This document shows positions 8,078 to 16,062 of a stretch of DNA of 64,000 nt, piece by piece. The stretch spans positions 1-64,000 of the forward strand of contig CAYSDM010000011.1 of the NCBI GenBank assembly GCA_964429855.1, written 5' to 3'. The notes under the pieces are model-generated. The model had not been told where the DNA came from and did no database searches. It worked only from the letters and a program-made list of their open reading frames with translations. A program made the position numbers and the translations under genes. This DNA comes from CALLMM01 sp964429855. Its GTDB lineage: Bacteria; Armatimonadota; Chthonomonadetes; Chthonomonadales; CAJBBX01. Each line of letters opens with the position of its first letter. The stretch's first letter is position 1.

Positions 8078-9235
8078 CTAATCCCGCATCGCTTCGATCA
8101 GGATTTTCGCCACTTCCGGGCGCGTGAACTCCATCGGCGGAATCTCGCCCGCCCGCAGCAGTTCCCGCACCTTCGTTCCCGACAGCGATATGCGATCTTC
8201 GGCTCCATGCGGGCAGGTCTTGGTCGAAGCCATGCCCTCGCACTTCACGCACCAGAAGCTATGCTCGAACATCAGCGGGACGATGCCGAGCGCTTCCGGG
8301 TTAAACTCGGCGAATATCTTCTGCGCGTCGTAGGTTCCGTAGTAGCTGCCGACCCCGGCATGATCGCGCCCGACAATAAAATGCGTGCATCCGTAGTTTT
8401 TGCGGATCATGGCATGAAAGATCGCCTCCCGTGGACCGGCGTAGCGCATCGCCGCCGGATTGACGGAGAGCAGCACGCGGTCGCGGGGGAAGTAGCCTTC
8501 GAGCAGCGACTCATAGCAGCGCATACGTACATCGGCGGGAATATCGTCTGACTTCGTTTCGCCGACCAGCGGGTGCAGCAGCAGACCGTCCACGATCTCC
8601 AGCGCGCACTTGATAATGTATTCATGTGCGCGGTGGACAGGGTTGCGGGTCTGAAAGCCGACGACGGAACTCCAGCCGTTGTGCGCGAAGGCGGCGCGTG
8701 TCTCGGCGGGCGTGAGGTAGTAGCGCGGGAAGTCGTCATGGGGGGGCAGTTGGATCACCTGAACATCGCCGCCCAGGAGGATATCGCCCTGCGCGTAGAG
8801 CGCGGCAACGCCCGGATGCGCGGAATCGGTTGTTCGATAGACCTGCTGCGCCTCCTCCGTTTTGTCGTAGCGGAAGATATCGGAGAGGGTCAGCAGCGCC
8901 AGCGGAGTTTCGGTCTCATCCGTGAGCGAGACCTCCTGCCCGACCTTCAGGGAGTCGGCGACGCTCGCCTCTACCGCCAGCGTGAGAGGAATAGACCAGG
9001 GCAAGCCGTTGACCAGATGCATGGTTCGCAAAATGGAGAGATAGTTGTCATGATCCGTGAAACCGGTGTGCGGGCTGGCGGCTCCGATGGCGATCAGTTC
9101 CAGGTCGCTGATCTGTCGGCGCGAGAGGCGGATGGCTGGCAGCGCGGCGGCGCGATCCTGCGATTCCTGGCGCGCCTCGGCTGCGATAAAACGATTGACG
9201 AGAGTCCCGCCGTGTGCGGGGATGATTTCGGACAT
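8078..9235 (-). CDS. sat: ATP sulfurylase (sulfate adenylyltransferase)
   Basis: Catalyses ATP + sulfate to adenylyl sulfate + pyrophosphate in the cytoplasm, the first step of sulfate assimilation or, in some organisms, dissimilation. It shows QTRNPVHRAHEY (nucleotide-binding HxxH), HPLVGETKSDDIP, and GRDHAGVGSYYGTYDAQ. A C-terminal cysteine cluster (FWCVKCEGMASTKTCPHG) is typical of the prokaryotic homo-oligomeric enzymes. The start at 9235 gives MSEIIPAHGGTLVNR, matching where family members begin. An upstream in-frame ATG at 9280 would add 15 residues and is a real alternative. No APS kinase or reductase gene is in the window. Its own promoter lies at 9322-9351. Confidence 0.93.
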   Translation of the reverse strand: MSEIIPAHGGTLVNRFIAAEARQESQDRAAALPAIRLSRRQISDLELIAIGAASPHTGFTDHDNYLSILRTMHLVNGLPWSIPLTLAVEASVADSLKVGQEVSLTDETETPLALLTLSDIFRYDKTEEAQQVYRTTDSAHPGVAALYAQGDILLGGDVQVIQLPPHDDFPRYYLTPAETRAAFAHNGWSSVVGFQTRNPVHRAHEYIIKCALEIVDGLLLHPLVGETKSDDIPADVRMRCYESLLEGYFPRDRVLLSVNPAAMRYAGPREAIFHAMIRKNYGCTHFIVGRDHAGVGSYYGTYDAQKIFAEFNPEALGIVPLMFEHSFWCVKCEGMASTKTCPHGAEDRISLSGTKVRELLRAGEIPPMEFTRPEVAKILIEAMRD

Positions 9236-9321
9236 GAGAACGGAAAGCTCCTCAGAAAGGGAATGTGGGTCGGTGATCATAAACCTGACTAAATAAGTCC
9301 ATTAAGTAATCTTTCTGCCAC

Positions 9322-9351
9322 ATTATACCGATAGGCGAACGAGTACGTCAA
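9322..9351 (-). promoter_or_regulatory. Sigma70 promoter of sat
   Basis: On the minus strand TTGACG (9346-9351) and a perfect TATAAT (9322-9327) are 18 bases apart. Predicted transcription start is near 9315, upstream of both candidate sat start codons. Confidence 0.75.
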
Positions 9352-9430
9352 GTGCGCCTGTCGAAGTTTCCCGCCGGATACTGCGGACTCCTGCAGGCCG
9401 GCGGGAAGATTTGTCCAGGAGGTTGCCACG

Positions 9431-9513
9431 AAATTTTCTTAGCATTAGATAAATATTTTTAATGAAAAATTAATTTTAAATCTCTTGACTGTGCTATTCT
9501 GACGAAGTAACAT
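9431..9513 (+). promoter_or_regulatory. Strong sigma70 promoter with UP-like AT-rich tract
   Basis: TTGACT (9485-9490) and TAACAT (9508-9513) are 17 bases apart. The 50 bases directly upstream (9431-9480) are almost pure A/T in an otherwise GC-rich sequence, as expected for an UP element that binds the alpha subunits of RNA polymerase. Transcription would start near 9520, giving a leader of about 210 bases before the prepilin-like gene. Confidence 0.7.
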
Positions 9514-9589
9514 GAGAGAAAGCGCGTTTGAAATCCACTTCAGAAGGAGGCAATCATCGCATTATTCCGAAAAGCAGAGAAGGGAAAAA

Positions 9590-9662
9590 TCCTGTCTATG
9601 GCATTCAGACTTCTCCTTCAGGCGCGCTTTCATCGGAGAGTCTATCTGTATCCATGACAGGA
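9590..9662 (+). ncRNA. Candidate structured 5' leader element of the prepilin-like mRNA
   Basis: Two nested helices can be drawn by hand. The outer helix pairs 9590-9596 with 9656-9662 and 9598-9601 with 9652-9655, giving 11 bp with one bulged base. The inner helix pairs 9607-9611 with 9639-9643 and 9613-9616 with 9635-9638, giving 9 bp with one bulge. An 18-base loop remains. The element lies inside the transcribed leader and upstream of the ribosome-binding site. It does not match a riboswitch consensus that I know. Its function is unknown. Confidence 0.45.
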
Positions 9663-9728
9663 GTGTGCCGTACATCACATAATGCTTCTGATCCGATCGC
9701 AGGTAACACGTTGATAAGGAGGCAAGCA

Positions 9729-10517
9729 ATGAAGCTGATCAGAACCAGGAGCGGCTTTACCCTGATTGAGCTGCTCGTAGTAATCGCGATTATCGCGATT
9801 CTTGCGGCCATTCTATTCCCCGTTTTCGCCCGAGCCAGAGAACAGGCTCGCAAGACAAGCTGCCTCTCCAATCTCAAACAGATTGGAACCAGCATGATGA
9901 TGTATGTGCAGGACTATGACGAGCGCTTCCCGGCATGGAGCGAGCAGTGCGCTCACGATCCGTTTGGCACGATCAATCCTCCGGGGCTCTGCGGAAACGA
10001 TACGGAGATGGCTTTCTTCCGCTGGGCATTCGTCACGCAGCCATATGTCAAGAACATTCAAATATACGTCTGTCCCTCCTATCCGACCAATTTCTGGAAA
10101 TGGGGCGGATGGGTCTACACGGGATGCTATTCGCCCTGGCCCCCTCGGGACTGGAAGGGTCTCTCGTATGATATGAAGCTGGGTCTGGCGGTGGCGGCTC
10201 GCTGCGGACGCGGACTCCCGGCGTTTGACAAGGTCGCCCAGACCGCGATGATCTACGAGAACAGTTCCATCCATACGCAGAGTCCCATCGGATTCTGGCA
10301 GTGCACCGAAGAGAATAACTTCGGCAAGATGGTCTTCAATGTCGCGTTCGCGGACGGCCACGCCAAGCTGATTCAGGTCGGGCAGACCCGCTTCGTCAAG
10401 AAGCGAACCTATCGCCCGGAGGTGGGGTATCCCTGCCCGAACTACGATCCGCACTGGTATGTCACGGAAGACGGCTGGAATACGTGGGATCCCGGAGTGG
10501 GCTGGGATGTGGACTGA
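9729..10517 (+). CDS. DUF1559-type prepilin-like protein with type IV pilin N-terminus
   Basis: This is a secreted pseudopilin-like protein. A short basic leader (MKLIRTRSG) precedes the prepilin peptidase site G|FTLIE, followed by the conserved hydrophobic helix and then FPVFARAREQARKTSCLSNLKQIG. This motif is typical of the DUF1559/prepilin family expanded in Armatimonadota and Planctomycetota. The globular part contains the family's AFADGHAKLI motif near the C-terminus and several cysteines. The frame is open 67 codons further upstream, but AAGGAGG six bases before ATG 9729 and the leader peptide fix this start. The reported function of the family is unclear; pseudopilus or surface roles are suggested. 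The small gene at 10541 follows by 23 bases. Confidence 0.92.
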   Translation: MKLIRTRSGFTLIELLVVIAIIAILAAILFPVFARAREQARKTSCLSNLKQIGTSMMMYVQDYDERFPAWSEQCAHDPFGTINPPGLCGNDTEMAFFRWAFVTQPYVKNIQIYVCPSYPTNFWKWGGWVYTGCYSPWPPRDWKGLSYDMKLGLAVAARCGRGLPAFDKVAQTAMIYENSSIHTQSPIGFWQCTEENNFGKMVFNVAFADGHAKLIQVGQTRFVKKRTYRPEVGYPCPNYDPHWYVTEDGWNTWDPGVGWDVD

Positions 10518-10540
10518 TCGCTCTCAGGAGGTGATTTGAT

Positions 10541-10771
10541 ATGGGAGACAGTAAGAAGCTTCTTCTTCTGGTGCTGATCATCGTGGCAGTGGTTGCCATC
10601 GCATCCGTTGTTTTCATGCAGAAGAAGCACGTGGATCAGGCAAAGAAGGCGCTGCCCAGTGAGCCTCCTGCATGGTTCGGCAAGACAAATACGGGAGTTA
10701 AGCCCGGAGAAGGAATCAACCAGACTCCTTCCGCCGTTACCCCGCCGGGTCCAATGACCGCGCCGAGATAG
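10541..10771 (+). CDS. Small single-pass membrane protein after the prepilin-like gene
   Basis: This 76-residue protein has one N-terminal transmembrane helix (about residues 7-26) after a short lysine-containing start, then KK and a hydrophilic Pro/Gly/Thr-rich tail outside the membrane. It is not assigned to a family that I can name. The ribosome-binding site AGGAGGTGAT is an unusually complete complement of the 16S rRNA end, so translation is expected to be strong. It lies between the prepilin-like gene and a good terminator, making a two-gene unit. A role linked to the prepilin-like protein is inference from position only. Confidence 0.8.
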   Translation: MGDSKKLLLLVLIIVAVVAIASVVFMQKKHVDQAKKALPSEPPAWFGKTNTGVKPGEGINQTPSAVTPPGPMTAPR

Positions 10772-10798
10772 CGGACTCCCGCATCGCGCAAACACGGA

Positions 10799-10836
10799 CT
10801 ACAGCGATGGAGTTGGCTCCATCGCTGTAGTTTTTT
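10799..10836 (+). terminator. Rho-independent terminator
   Basis: A perfect 14-bp stem (10799-10812 with 10817-10830) and a TTGG loop are followed by six T. It ends the prepilin/small-membrane-protein unit. Confidence 0.93.
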
Positions 10837-10972
10837 ACGCTTTGATCTTGATGGTTTGCCATTTGCGAAGGTTACTCATGCTTGATGCGAACCCTTGCAT
10901 AAGGAGAATCCCCCGCTTTCGAGGAATTGATACAGGATGATCACTCTTACCTGTAGAGGAGACGCCGCAAGC

Positions 10973-12013
10973 ATGATATCTCGGCAGCGACTGGAGGATA
11001 TCCTCTCCGTCATTCCCACGCTCCGTATAGCCGTCGTGGGGGACTTCTTTCTGGATAAGTATCTGGTGACCGACCCTGCGCTGGCGGAACGCTCTCTGGA
11101 GACGGGGCTGGAGGCGCGTCAGGTGGTGGAGATACGCTGCAGTCCCGGCGCGGCGGGAACGGTGACCAATAATCTGAGCGCACTCGGAGCGGGATGTATC
11201 TATGCGGTCGGCGTGGTGGGCGAAGACGGAGAAGGATTTGACCTGCAGCGCGGACTTCGAGAGACGCGGGTGGACACGCGCTGCCTGCTGACGGATGCCT
11301 CCCGTTTTACGCCGACCTATATGAAGCCGATCCGCCGCGCAGAGGGCGAAGAGCGGGAACTGGAGCGTCTGGATATTAAAAACCGGACTCCTCTCGACAG
11401 CGCGACCGAAGAGCGGCTGATCCGGGCGCTGACCGGGCTGCTGGAGGGCGAGACGGATCGCGTGGACGCGGTCATTGTGGCGGATCAGGTGGAGGAGCGA
11501 AACTGCGGGGTCGTTACCGACCGGCTGCGGAAGGCGCTGGCGGAGATGGCGGAGACGTTTCCGAAAGCGGTTTTCCTGGCCGATTCACGCAGACGGATCG
11601 GCGAGTTTGAAAACCTCATCCTCAAGCCCAATCGCCGGGAGGCGGCGCAGGCTCTCGGCGAGGAGGCAGACGGGGATATTTCGTTCTCGCAGGCGCAGGC
11701 GGGCGGGCTGAATATGGCGGCGCGCACCGGCAAACCGGTCTTTATCACACTGGGCGCAGAGGGGATACTGGTCTGCGTAAAGGACGGGGCGGAGCTTATT
11801 CCCGCGCTGCCGATCCGCGGGCAGATTGATATTGTGGGAGCGGGGGACAGCGTGACGGCAGGGATCGTCTGCGCGCTCTGCGCAGGCGCGTCCAACGCGG
11901 AGGCCGCGGTTATGGGCAACCTGTGCGCCTCAATCACCATCCACAAACTGGGTACGACCGGAACCGCCTCGCCGGGGGAGCTTCGCGCGCTGCGAGAGGC
12001 TATTTCGCTTTGA
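10973..12013 (+). CDS. PfkB-family kinase, RfaE/HldE kinase-domain type
   Basis: A ribokinase-fold sugar kinase resembling the kinase half of HldE (D-glycero-beta-D-manno-heptose 7-phosphate kinase). Visible features are IAVVGDFFLDKYLV near the N-terminus, the GAAG glycine motif (SPGAAGTVTNNLSALGA), the NRREAAQ segment, and the PfkB signature DIVGAGDSVTAG with the catalytic aspartate. There is no nucleotidyltransferase domain, so it is a stand-alone kinase. The start at 10973 has AGAGGAG 11 bases upstream; ATG 10937 is an alternative. Its 3' end overlaps csrA on the opposite strand by 14 bases. The substrate is uncertain because no other LPS-heptose genes are nearby. Confidence 0.8.
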   Translation: MISRQRLEDILSVIPTLRIAVVGDFFLDKYLVTDPALAERSLETGLEARQVVEIRCSPGAAGTVTNNLSALGAGCIYAVGVVGEDGEGFDLQRGLRETRVDTRCLLTDASRFTPTYMKPIRRAEGEERELERLDIKNRTPLDSATEERLIRALTGLLEGETDRVDAVIVADQVEERNCGVVTDRLRKALAEMAETFPKAVFLADSRRRIGEFENLILKPNRREAAQALGEEADGDISFSQAQAGGLNMAARTGKPVFITLGAEGILVCVKDGAELIPALPIRGQIDIVGAGDSVTAGIVCALCAGASNAEAAVMGNLCASITIHKLGTTGTASPGELRALREAISL

Positions 12014-12269
12014 TATTTACCTGCTTCGCCACGCCGTTTTTTCGCGGGGGAATCAGCTTGCCCAGAGCCGTCAGCGCTTCCTCCGGCGCGTTACTGGCGG
12101 TCAGGTTCTCGTTGCGTATCTGTTCGAACACCTCTTTGCGGTGAATGGAGACTTCACGCGGCGCGTTGATGCCCAGGCGTACCTGCTCGCCGCGCACCTC
12201 CAGAATCGTTATCTCAACATCCGGACCGATCATGATGCTCTGATCCGGCTTACGGGTCAATACCAGCAT
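12000..12269 (-). CDS. csrA: Carbon storage regulator CsrA
   Basis: An RNA-binding dimer that represses or activates translation by binding GGA motifs in leaders. The start MLVLTRKPDQSIMIG and the RNA-contacting segment with LGINAPREVSIHRKEV are textbook. At 89 residues it is longer than the usual 60-75, with a C-terminal tail ending in lysines. GGAGGG lies six bases ahead of the ATG. It directly follows fliW at the end of the flagellar operon. This is the arrangement in which FliW sequesters CsrA and so couples flagellin synthesis to assembly. Confidence 0.96.
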   Translation of the reverse strand: MLVLTRKPDQSIMIGPDVEITILEVRGEQVRLGINAPREVSIHRKEVFEQIRNENLTASNAPEEALTALGKLIPPRKNGVAKQVNIKAK

Positions 12270-12348
12270 CTATGCCCTCCATGGCGTGTGGTAGATTGGG
12301 AAAACAGCCTGCTCTGTCGGATCCCCGGCAGCTTCTCTCGCAGTATTC

Positions 12349-12828
12349 TCAGGCGGCATGCGCGACGGTGTGCAGGATTCTATGTCGCGTGTGATAGTTG
12401 TCGTTGGTCACGATAACCTGCCGTCCCTGGCGCGTCAGCAGGTTGATTAAGAGCGGGGCAAGCAGATTGGCGGTCATCGCCTGCGGGTTGTCGCGTGGAA
12501 CGGTGACAATAACAAACAGCAGTTTTGGCGTCTGTTCGTCCATCTGCAGCTTTTCGGCATCCAGATCGGAGATGGTCGGCGCGTAGTCCGGCTGAAAGAG
12601 CCACGGGTCTATGATCGGAAAGGCTAACCGACCATCCTCCAGCGACTGCAGCCAGCGAATCGGATTGTTGTCATCCGGCGTCAGGATGACAAACCGCCTG
12701 CACTGCTCGAAACTGGGAAGTCCTTCTGAAAAGGTGATGATGATCTCCTCCTCCACTTCCAGCGTGCCGAAGCGAGAGGATTCGATCTTTTCAACAGGTT
12801 TTTTCGTGGCAGTCATCACTTCTCTCAT
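12349..12828 (-). CDS. fliW: Flagellar assembly factor FliW
   Basis: A cytoplasmic protein that binds flagellin and antagonises CsrA. Family features include FGTLEVEEEIIITFSEGLPSFE near the N-terminus, the LLFVIVTVP strand, NLLAPLLIN, and the C-terminal HTRHRIL. The 159-residue length is usual. The ATG at 12828 overlaps the flgL stop as ATGA; a second ATG at 12816 is possible. csrA follows after 79 bases. Confidence 0.93.
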   Translation of the reverse strand: MREVMTATKKPVEKIESSRFGTLEVEEEIIITFSEGLPSFEQCRRFVILTPDDNNPIRWLQSLEDGRLAFPIIDPWLFQPDYAPTISDLDAEKLQMDEQTPKLLFVIVTVPRDNPQAMTANLLAPLLINLLTRQGRQVIVTNDNYHTRHRILHTVAHAA

Positions 12829-13718
12829 CTCAGATAGTCTACCAGGCTCTGTTGAAAGCCGCGCGCCGTCGCTGCAAGCGCCGCCTGGTAGGTGATTTCA
12901 GCGGCTTTCAGATCAATGACCACGCGGGACATATCCGCATCTTCGATTTTGGACTTCAGGTCGCTCAGATTCACGCGGGTCAATTCCAGACGGCTGTAGG
13001 ACTGATCCGCCTGCTGCAGCTTTGCGCCAAACTCGGAACGGGCGTTGGTGATGGCGCTCAGTGTCTGATCCAGCGCGCGGATGTCCTCTACGGAGAGTTT
13101 CGTCGCATCTCCGTTGGAGATATGGGTCTGGATATTGCGGAGTACCTCAAAAGCCTGTGAGAAAATCCGGTCGCCGGCTATGTTGACCGTGATTGTTTCG
13201 GAGGGACCGATATCGTATTTGATCTCCTCATCATTATTATGGGCGGTTCCTCCCTGATATACATACCCATTTCCCTGATCGGTGAAGGGTTGGATATTGG
13301 TGCGTTGCCCCGAAAAGATGAAACGCGAGCCGTACATCGAATTGGCGGAGAGCGCCATCTGATGATACATCAGTCCCACCTCGTTGGCGAGAAGCTGCAG
13401 GGTATCCTGACCGAGGGTGTTGGAGGCGCTCTGCAGGACGGTGGTGCGCGCTTTTCGCAGCAGCGTGGCAGCGCGCTCCAGCGCGCTGTCGGTCGAGACC
13501 AGAAAGCCGCGCGCGTCCTCAACATTGCGCTGATACTGGTCAATATTGTCCAGGGTTGAGCGCAGCGACAGCGACTGCATAATGTTGCCGGGATCGTCGG
13601 AGGGGCTGCTCAACCGTCTTCCGGTCGAAATCTTCTGCTGGGCATCCGCCAGCCTCTCATATGCGGAGCCGACATAGAGCAGCGAGTTCTCAACGATGGT
13701 TGTGGTGCTGATACGCAT
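12825..13718 (-). CDS. flgL: Flagellar hook-filament junction protein FlgL (HAP3)
   Basis: The junction protein between hook and flagellin filament, exported by the flagellar type III system. The N-terminal flagellin-like helix begins MRISTTTIVENSLLYV and carries the family's STGRRLSSPSDDP motif. The C-terminal helix ends AATARGFQQSLVDYLR. Both termini form the conserved D0/D1 coiled coil. Length 297 is typical. It follows flgK by 23 bases and overlaps fliW by four bases. Confidence 0.94.
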   Translation of the reverse strand: MRISTTTIVENSLLYVGSAYERLADAQQKISTGRRLSSPSDDPGNIMQSLSLRSTLDNIDQYQRNVEDARGFLVSTDSALERAATLLRKARTTVLQSASNTLGQDTLQLLANEVGLMYHQMALSANSMYGSRFIFSGQRTNIQPFTDQGNGYVYQGGTAHNNDEEIKYDIGPSETITVNIAGDRIFSQAFEVLRNIQTHISNGDATKLSVEDIRALDQTLSAITNARSEFGAKLQQADQSYSRLELTRVNLSDLKSKIEDADMSRVVIDLKAAEITYQAALAATARGFQQSLVDYLR

Positions 13719-13741
13719 GATCTCTACTCTCCTTCCTCCAA

Positions 13742-15148
13742 TTAGCGTCCCAGTTGATTGATAAGCTGATCCAGCATATCGTCTATCGTGTTCAGGTAGC
13801 GCGCTGCCGCCTGATAAGACCGCTGATACTGGAGCATCTGGGTCATCTCCTCATCCATCGAGACGCCGGAGAAGGAGTTGCGAAGGTTTTTTAGCTGCTG
13901 CACGATATTGATCTGGTTATCCGACTGGTTTTCGTAGGCGCGAACATCCGTGCCGATCTGCGCGACCGAAACCCCGTAGTAGTCCAGCAGCGTCATCGGA
14001 CCGAACATCTGCGCGGTACGCAGTTCCGAGATCGCACGGGCGTTCTCTCCGTTTCCGAGCGCGGGCGGATTGGCGGTGGGACCGGAGGCGGCGATGGCGT
14101 TCAGGTCGTTCAGGATGGCGGCGTCCAGCGTGATATTGGAGGCATCCGTTCCGGCGAAGAAGGGGCGACCGGTTCCTCCATCCAGCCCATAACCGGTTTG
14201 ATGCTGCGTATTGACGCGCTCAATCAGAGCAGAGGCGATCTCATTCAGCCGGGTGCGATACTCCACAATATGATCGTTCGCCTTGATTAAGCCGCCGACG
14301 CTTCCGCTCTGGACATGGATCGGGTCGCCCTTGCCGATCAGTTGCGGCTGCCCGCCGACGCTGGTGAAATGAGACGGCAGTTCCTGCACAAAGTCGCCCA
14401 GAACCAGTGCGAAGCCGCCGACCGAGATATTGATCTCGCCCGTTTGAACGCCTTTCGCGTCCAGCGGTTCCAGCACCTGAATGTCTACAATCGCGGATAG
14501 CTGCCGCACCAGTTCGTCTCGCCGGTCCGCCAGATCGTTGGGATTGTCTCCGATGGCGCGACTGGTGCGGATCTCCTTGTTCAGCTTGCCGATCTGTTTC
14601 GCGAGCGAATTTGCCTCTTCCAGTCGGGAGTTAACCTGATTCTGAATATCCATTTCGATCTGGTTCAGAACCTCGTGCACCTGATTGAACCGCTTGCTCA
14701 GAGTCACTGACTGCTGGCGAACGGTGGCGCGTATGCCTCCGCTCTCCGGGTTGCGCGAAAGCTCCTGAAAGCTGTTGAAAAACGCCGTCAACTGGCTGTT
14801 CAGCCCGCTGGTTCCCGGCTCGTTATAGGCGGTTTCAGCGCGGGTCAGGATGTCGCGCAGGGACTGATACTCCGCCTGATGACTGCCCGCTTGCTGCAGC
14901 CGGTCGTCCAGAAAGGCGTCGCGGATGCGGGTGATCGAGACCAGATCAACGCCGGTTCCGATCTGACCGGGAGAGCGATAGAAGAAGCTGCTCAGGGTAT
15001 AGGGGGGCGAGGCGGCCAGGTGCGCCTGCTGCCTCGAATACCCGGGGGAGTTGACGTTCGCCAGGTTATGACCGATAACCCCGATGACCCCCTGACTGGC
15101 GCGCAGGGCGCGTCCCGCCAGTTCAAAATTGCCGAATGTGCTTGACAT
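13742..15148 (-). CDS. flgK: Flagellar hook-associated protein FlgK (HAP1)
   Basis: Hook-associated protein that connects hook to filament. The rod/hook family N-terminus is clear (AGRALRASQGVIGVIGHNLAN, then VNSPGYSRQQ). The helical region around residues 150-200 (QVHEVLNQIEMDIQNQVNSR) and the C-terminal motif MLQYQRSYQAAARYLNTID with LINQLGR are typical. Length 468 is normal. It lies downstream of its likely chaperone gene flgN. Confidence 0.95.
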   Translation of the reverse strand: MSSTFGNFELAGRALRASQGVIGVIGHNLANVNSPGYSRQQAHLAASPPYTLSSFFYRSPGQIGTGVDLVSITRIRDAFLDDRLQQAGSHQAEYQSLRDILTRAETAYNEPGTSGLNSQLTAFFNSFQELSRNPESGGIRATVRQQSVTLSKRFNQVHEVLNQIEMDIQNQVNSRLEEANSLAKQIGKLNKEIRTSRAIGDNPNDLADRRDELVRQLSAIVDIQVLEPLDAKGVQTGEINISVGGFALVLGDFVQELPSHFTSVGGQPQLIGKGDPIHVQSGSVGGLIKANDHIVEYRTRLNEIASALIERVNTQHQTGYGLDGGTGRPFFAGTDASNITLDAAILNDLNAIAASGPTANPPALGNGENARAISELRTAQMFGPMTLLDYYGVSVAQIGTDVRAYENQSDNQINIVQQLKNLRNSFSGVSMDEEMTQMLQYQRSYQAAARYLNTIDDMLDQLINQLGR

Positions 15149-15191
15149 CCATATCTCCTGTCGGCGCGCAGTCCGTTACGCGCCGATCCCT

Positions 15192-15722
15192 CTAACATTT
15201 CTGATCTATATAGAAGGTGGGCGTGGTGACCGTGTTGGGATTGGTACCATAAGCCGCTGGTTTCAGCGCCGATTGTGTAATCATGTCAATGGTAAAGTGA
15301 ACACAGACAAGCGCGTTCTCCAGCAAGGCGCGGTTGCGCGCCTGCGTATCCTCCAGAAGCCTCTGCAGACCCAGTATCTCCTGCCGAAGCTGAAGCAGCC
15401 GGCGAGTCTCCGGAAGAGGCAGTCTTATCGCCATCTCCGAAAGCGGAGGCACGCGTGGCGGGTCATCCATCGGATACCCCAGTCCCGACGCCAGCGCCAG
15501 GACAGCCTGTTCGCGACGGAGAGCGATCAGAGTCTGCTGCGTGACGATCGCGTTGCCCTCCGACTCCAGCATCTCCATGCGGGCGGTATTGTTGCAGGTG
15601 ATCGCCTCCGTCATGGCTGCGGCATTGGCGAGGAGCTTTTTGCCCGCGATGATCTCCTGTTCCAGGATGCGGCAGACATCCCGCGCCAACTTTGGCAGGG
15701 AGGGTTTTGCGGATGCGCTCAT
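15192..15722 (-). CDS. flgN: FlgN-like flagellar export chaperone
   Basis: A mostly alpha-helical cytoplasmic protein of 176 residues with long amphipathic helices, as in FlgN, which keeps FlgK and FlgL unfolded for export. Identification rests on helical composition, size, a loosely FlgN-like run (LRREQAVLALASGLGY) and, above all, the position directly before flgK and flgL. Its start overlaps the stop of the flgJ-like gene by four bases. Sequence identity to known FlgN proteins is expected to be low. Confidence 0.75.
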   Translation of the reverse strand: MSASAKPSLPKLARDVCRILEQEIIAGKKLLANAAAMTEAITCNNTARMEMLESEGNAIVTQQTLIALRREQAVLALASGLGYPMDDPPRVPPLSEMAIRLPLPETRRLLQLRQEILGLQRLLEDTQARNRALLENALVCVHFTIDMITQSALKPAAYGTNPNTVTTPTFYIDQKC

Positions 15723-16051
15723 GCCTTCTTCCTCTCTAGTGTGACGATCATTTCCCGGTACAGCATATCGGCGATGCCGAAGTTCCCGCGCTTTCCGATC
15801 TCCTTCGCGATATTGTCGTCCAGCATCTCGCGATAGAGATTCGCCTCCGAAGACTGCCCGAACAGGCTGCCTTTGATCTCGTTGCCGCGCATCTGTTTGA
15901 GCAGCATCCCGACAAAATACCCCTCAAAATCCAGACACGCCTTGCGCAGTTTCTGCTTCTCCGGTGCGTGATCCGTCTGACCGGGCGCGACGCTGTCGGA
16001 TCGGTTTGGCGCTGTCGGCAAAGGGAGCGAGTTATCTATCTGCGACATCAT
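15719..16051 (-). CDS. flgJ: Rod-binding protein, FlgJ N-terminal domain only
   Basis: A 110-residue protein matching the rod-assembly domain of FlgJ: LRKACLDFEGYFVGMLLKQM followed by the SEANLYREMLDDNIAKEIG segment. The muramidase domain found in gamma-proteobacterial FlgJ is absent, as is usual outside Proteobacteria. A separate wall hydrolase must therefore open the peptidoglycan. It follows flgI by about 12 bases. Confidence 0.9.
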   Translation of the reverse strand: MMSQIDNSLPLPTAPNRSDSVAPGQTDHAPEKQKLRKACLDFEGYFVGMLLKQMRGNEIKGSLFGQSSEANLYREMLDDNIAKEIGKRGNFGIADMLYREMIVTLERKKA

Positions 16052-16062
16052 GAACTTCCCTT

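Noticed and set aside
9590..9662. The leader structure as a known c-di-GMP or other standard riboswitch
   Set aside because: The conserved core sequences of the riboswitch classes that I know are not present, so no class name is given.
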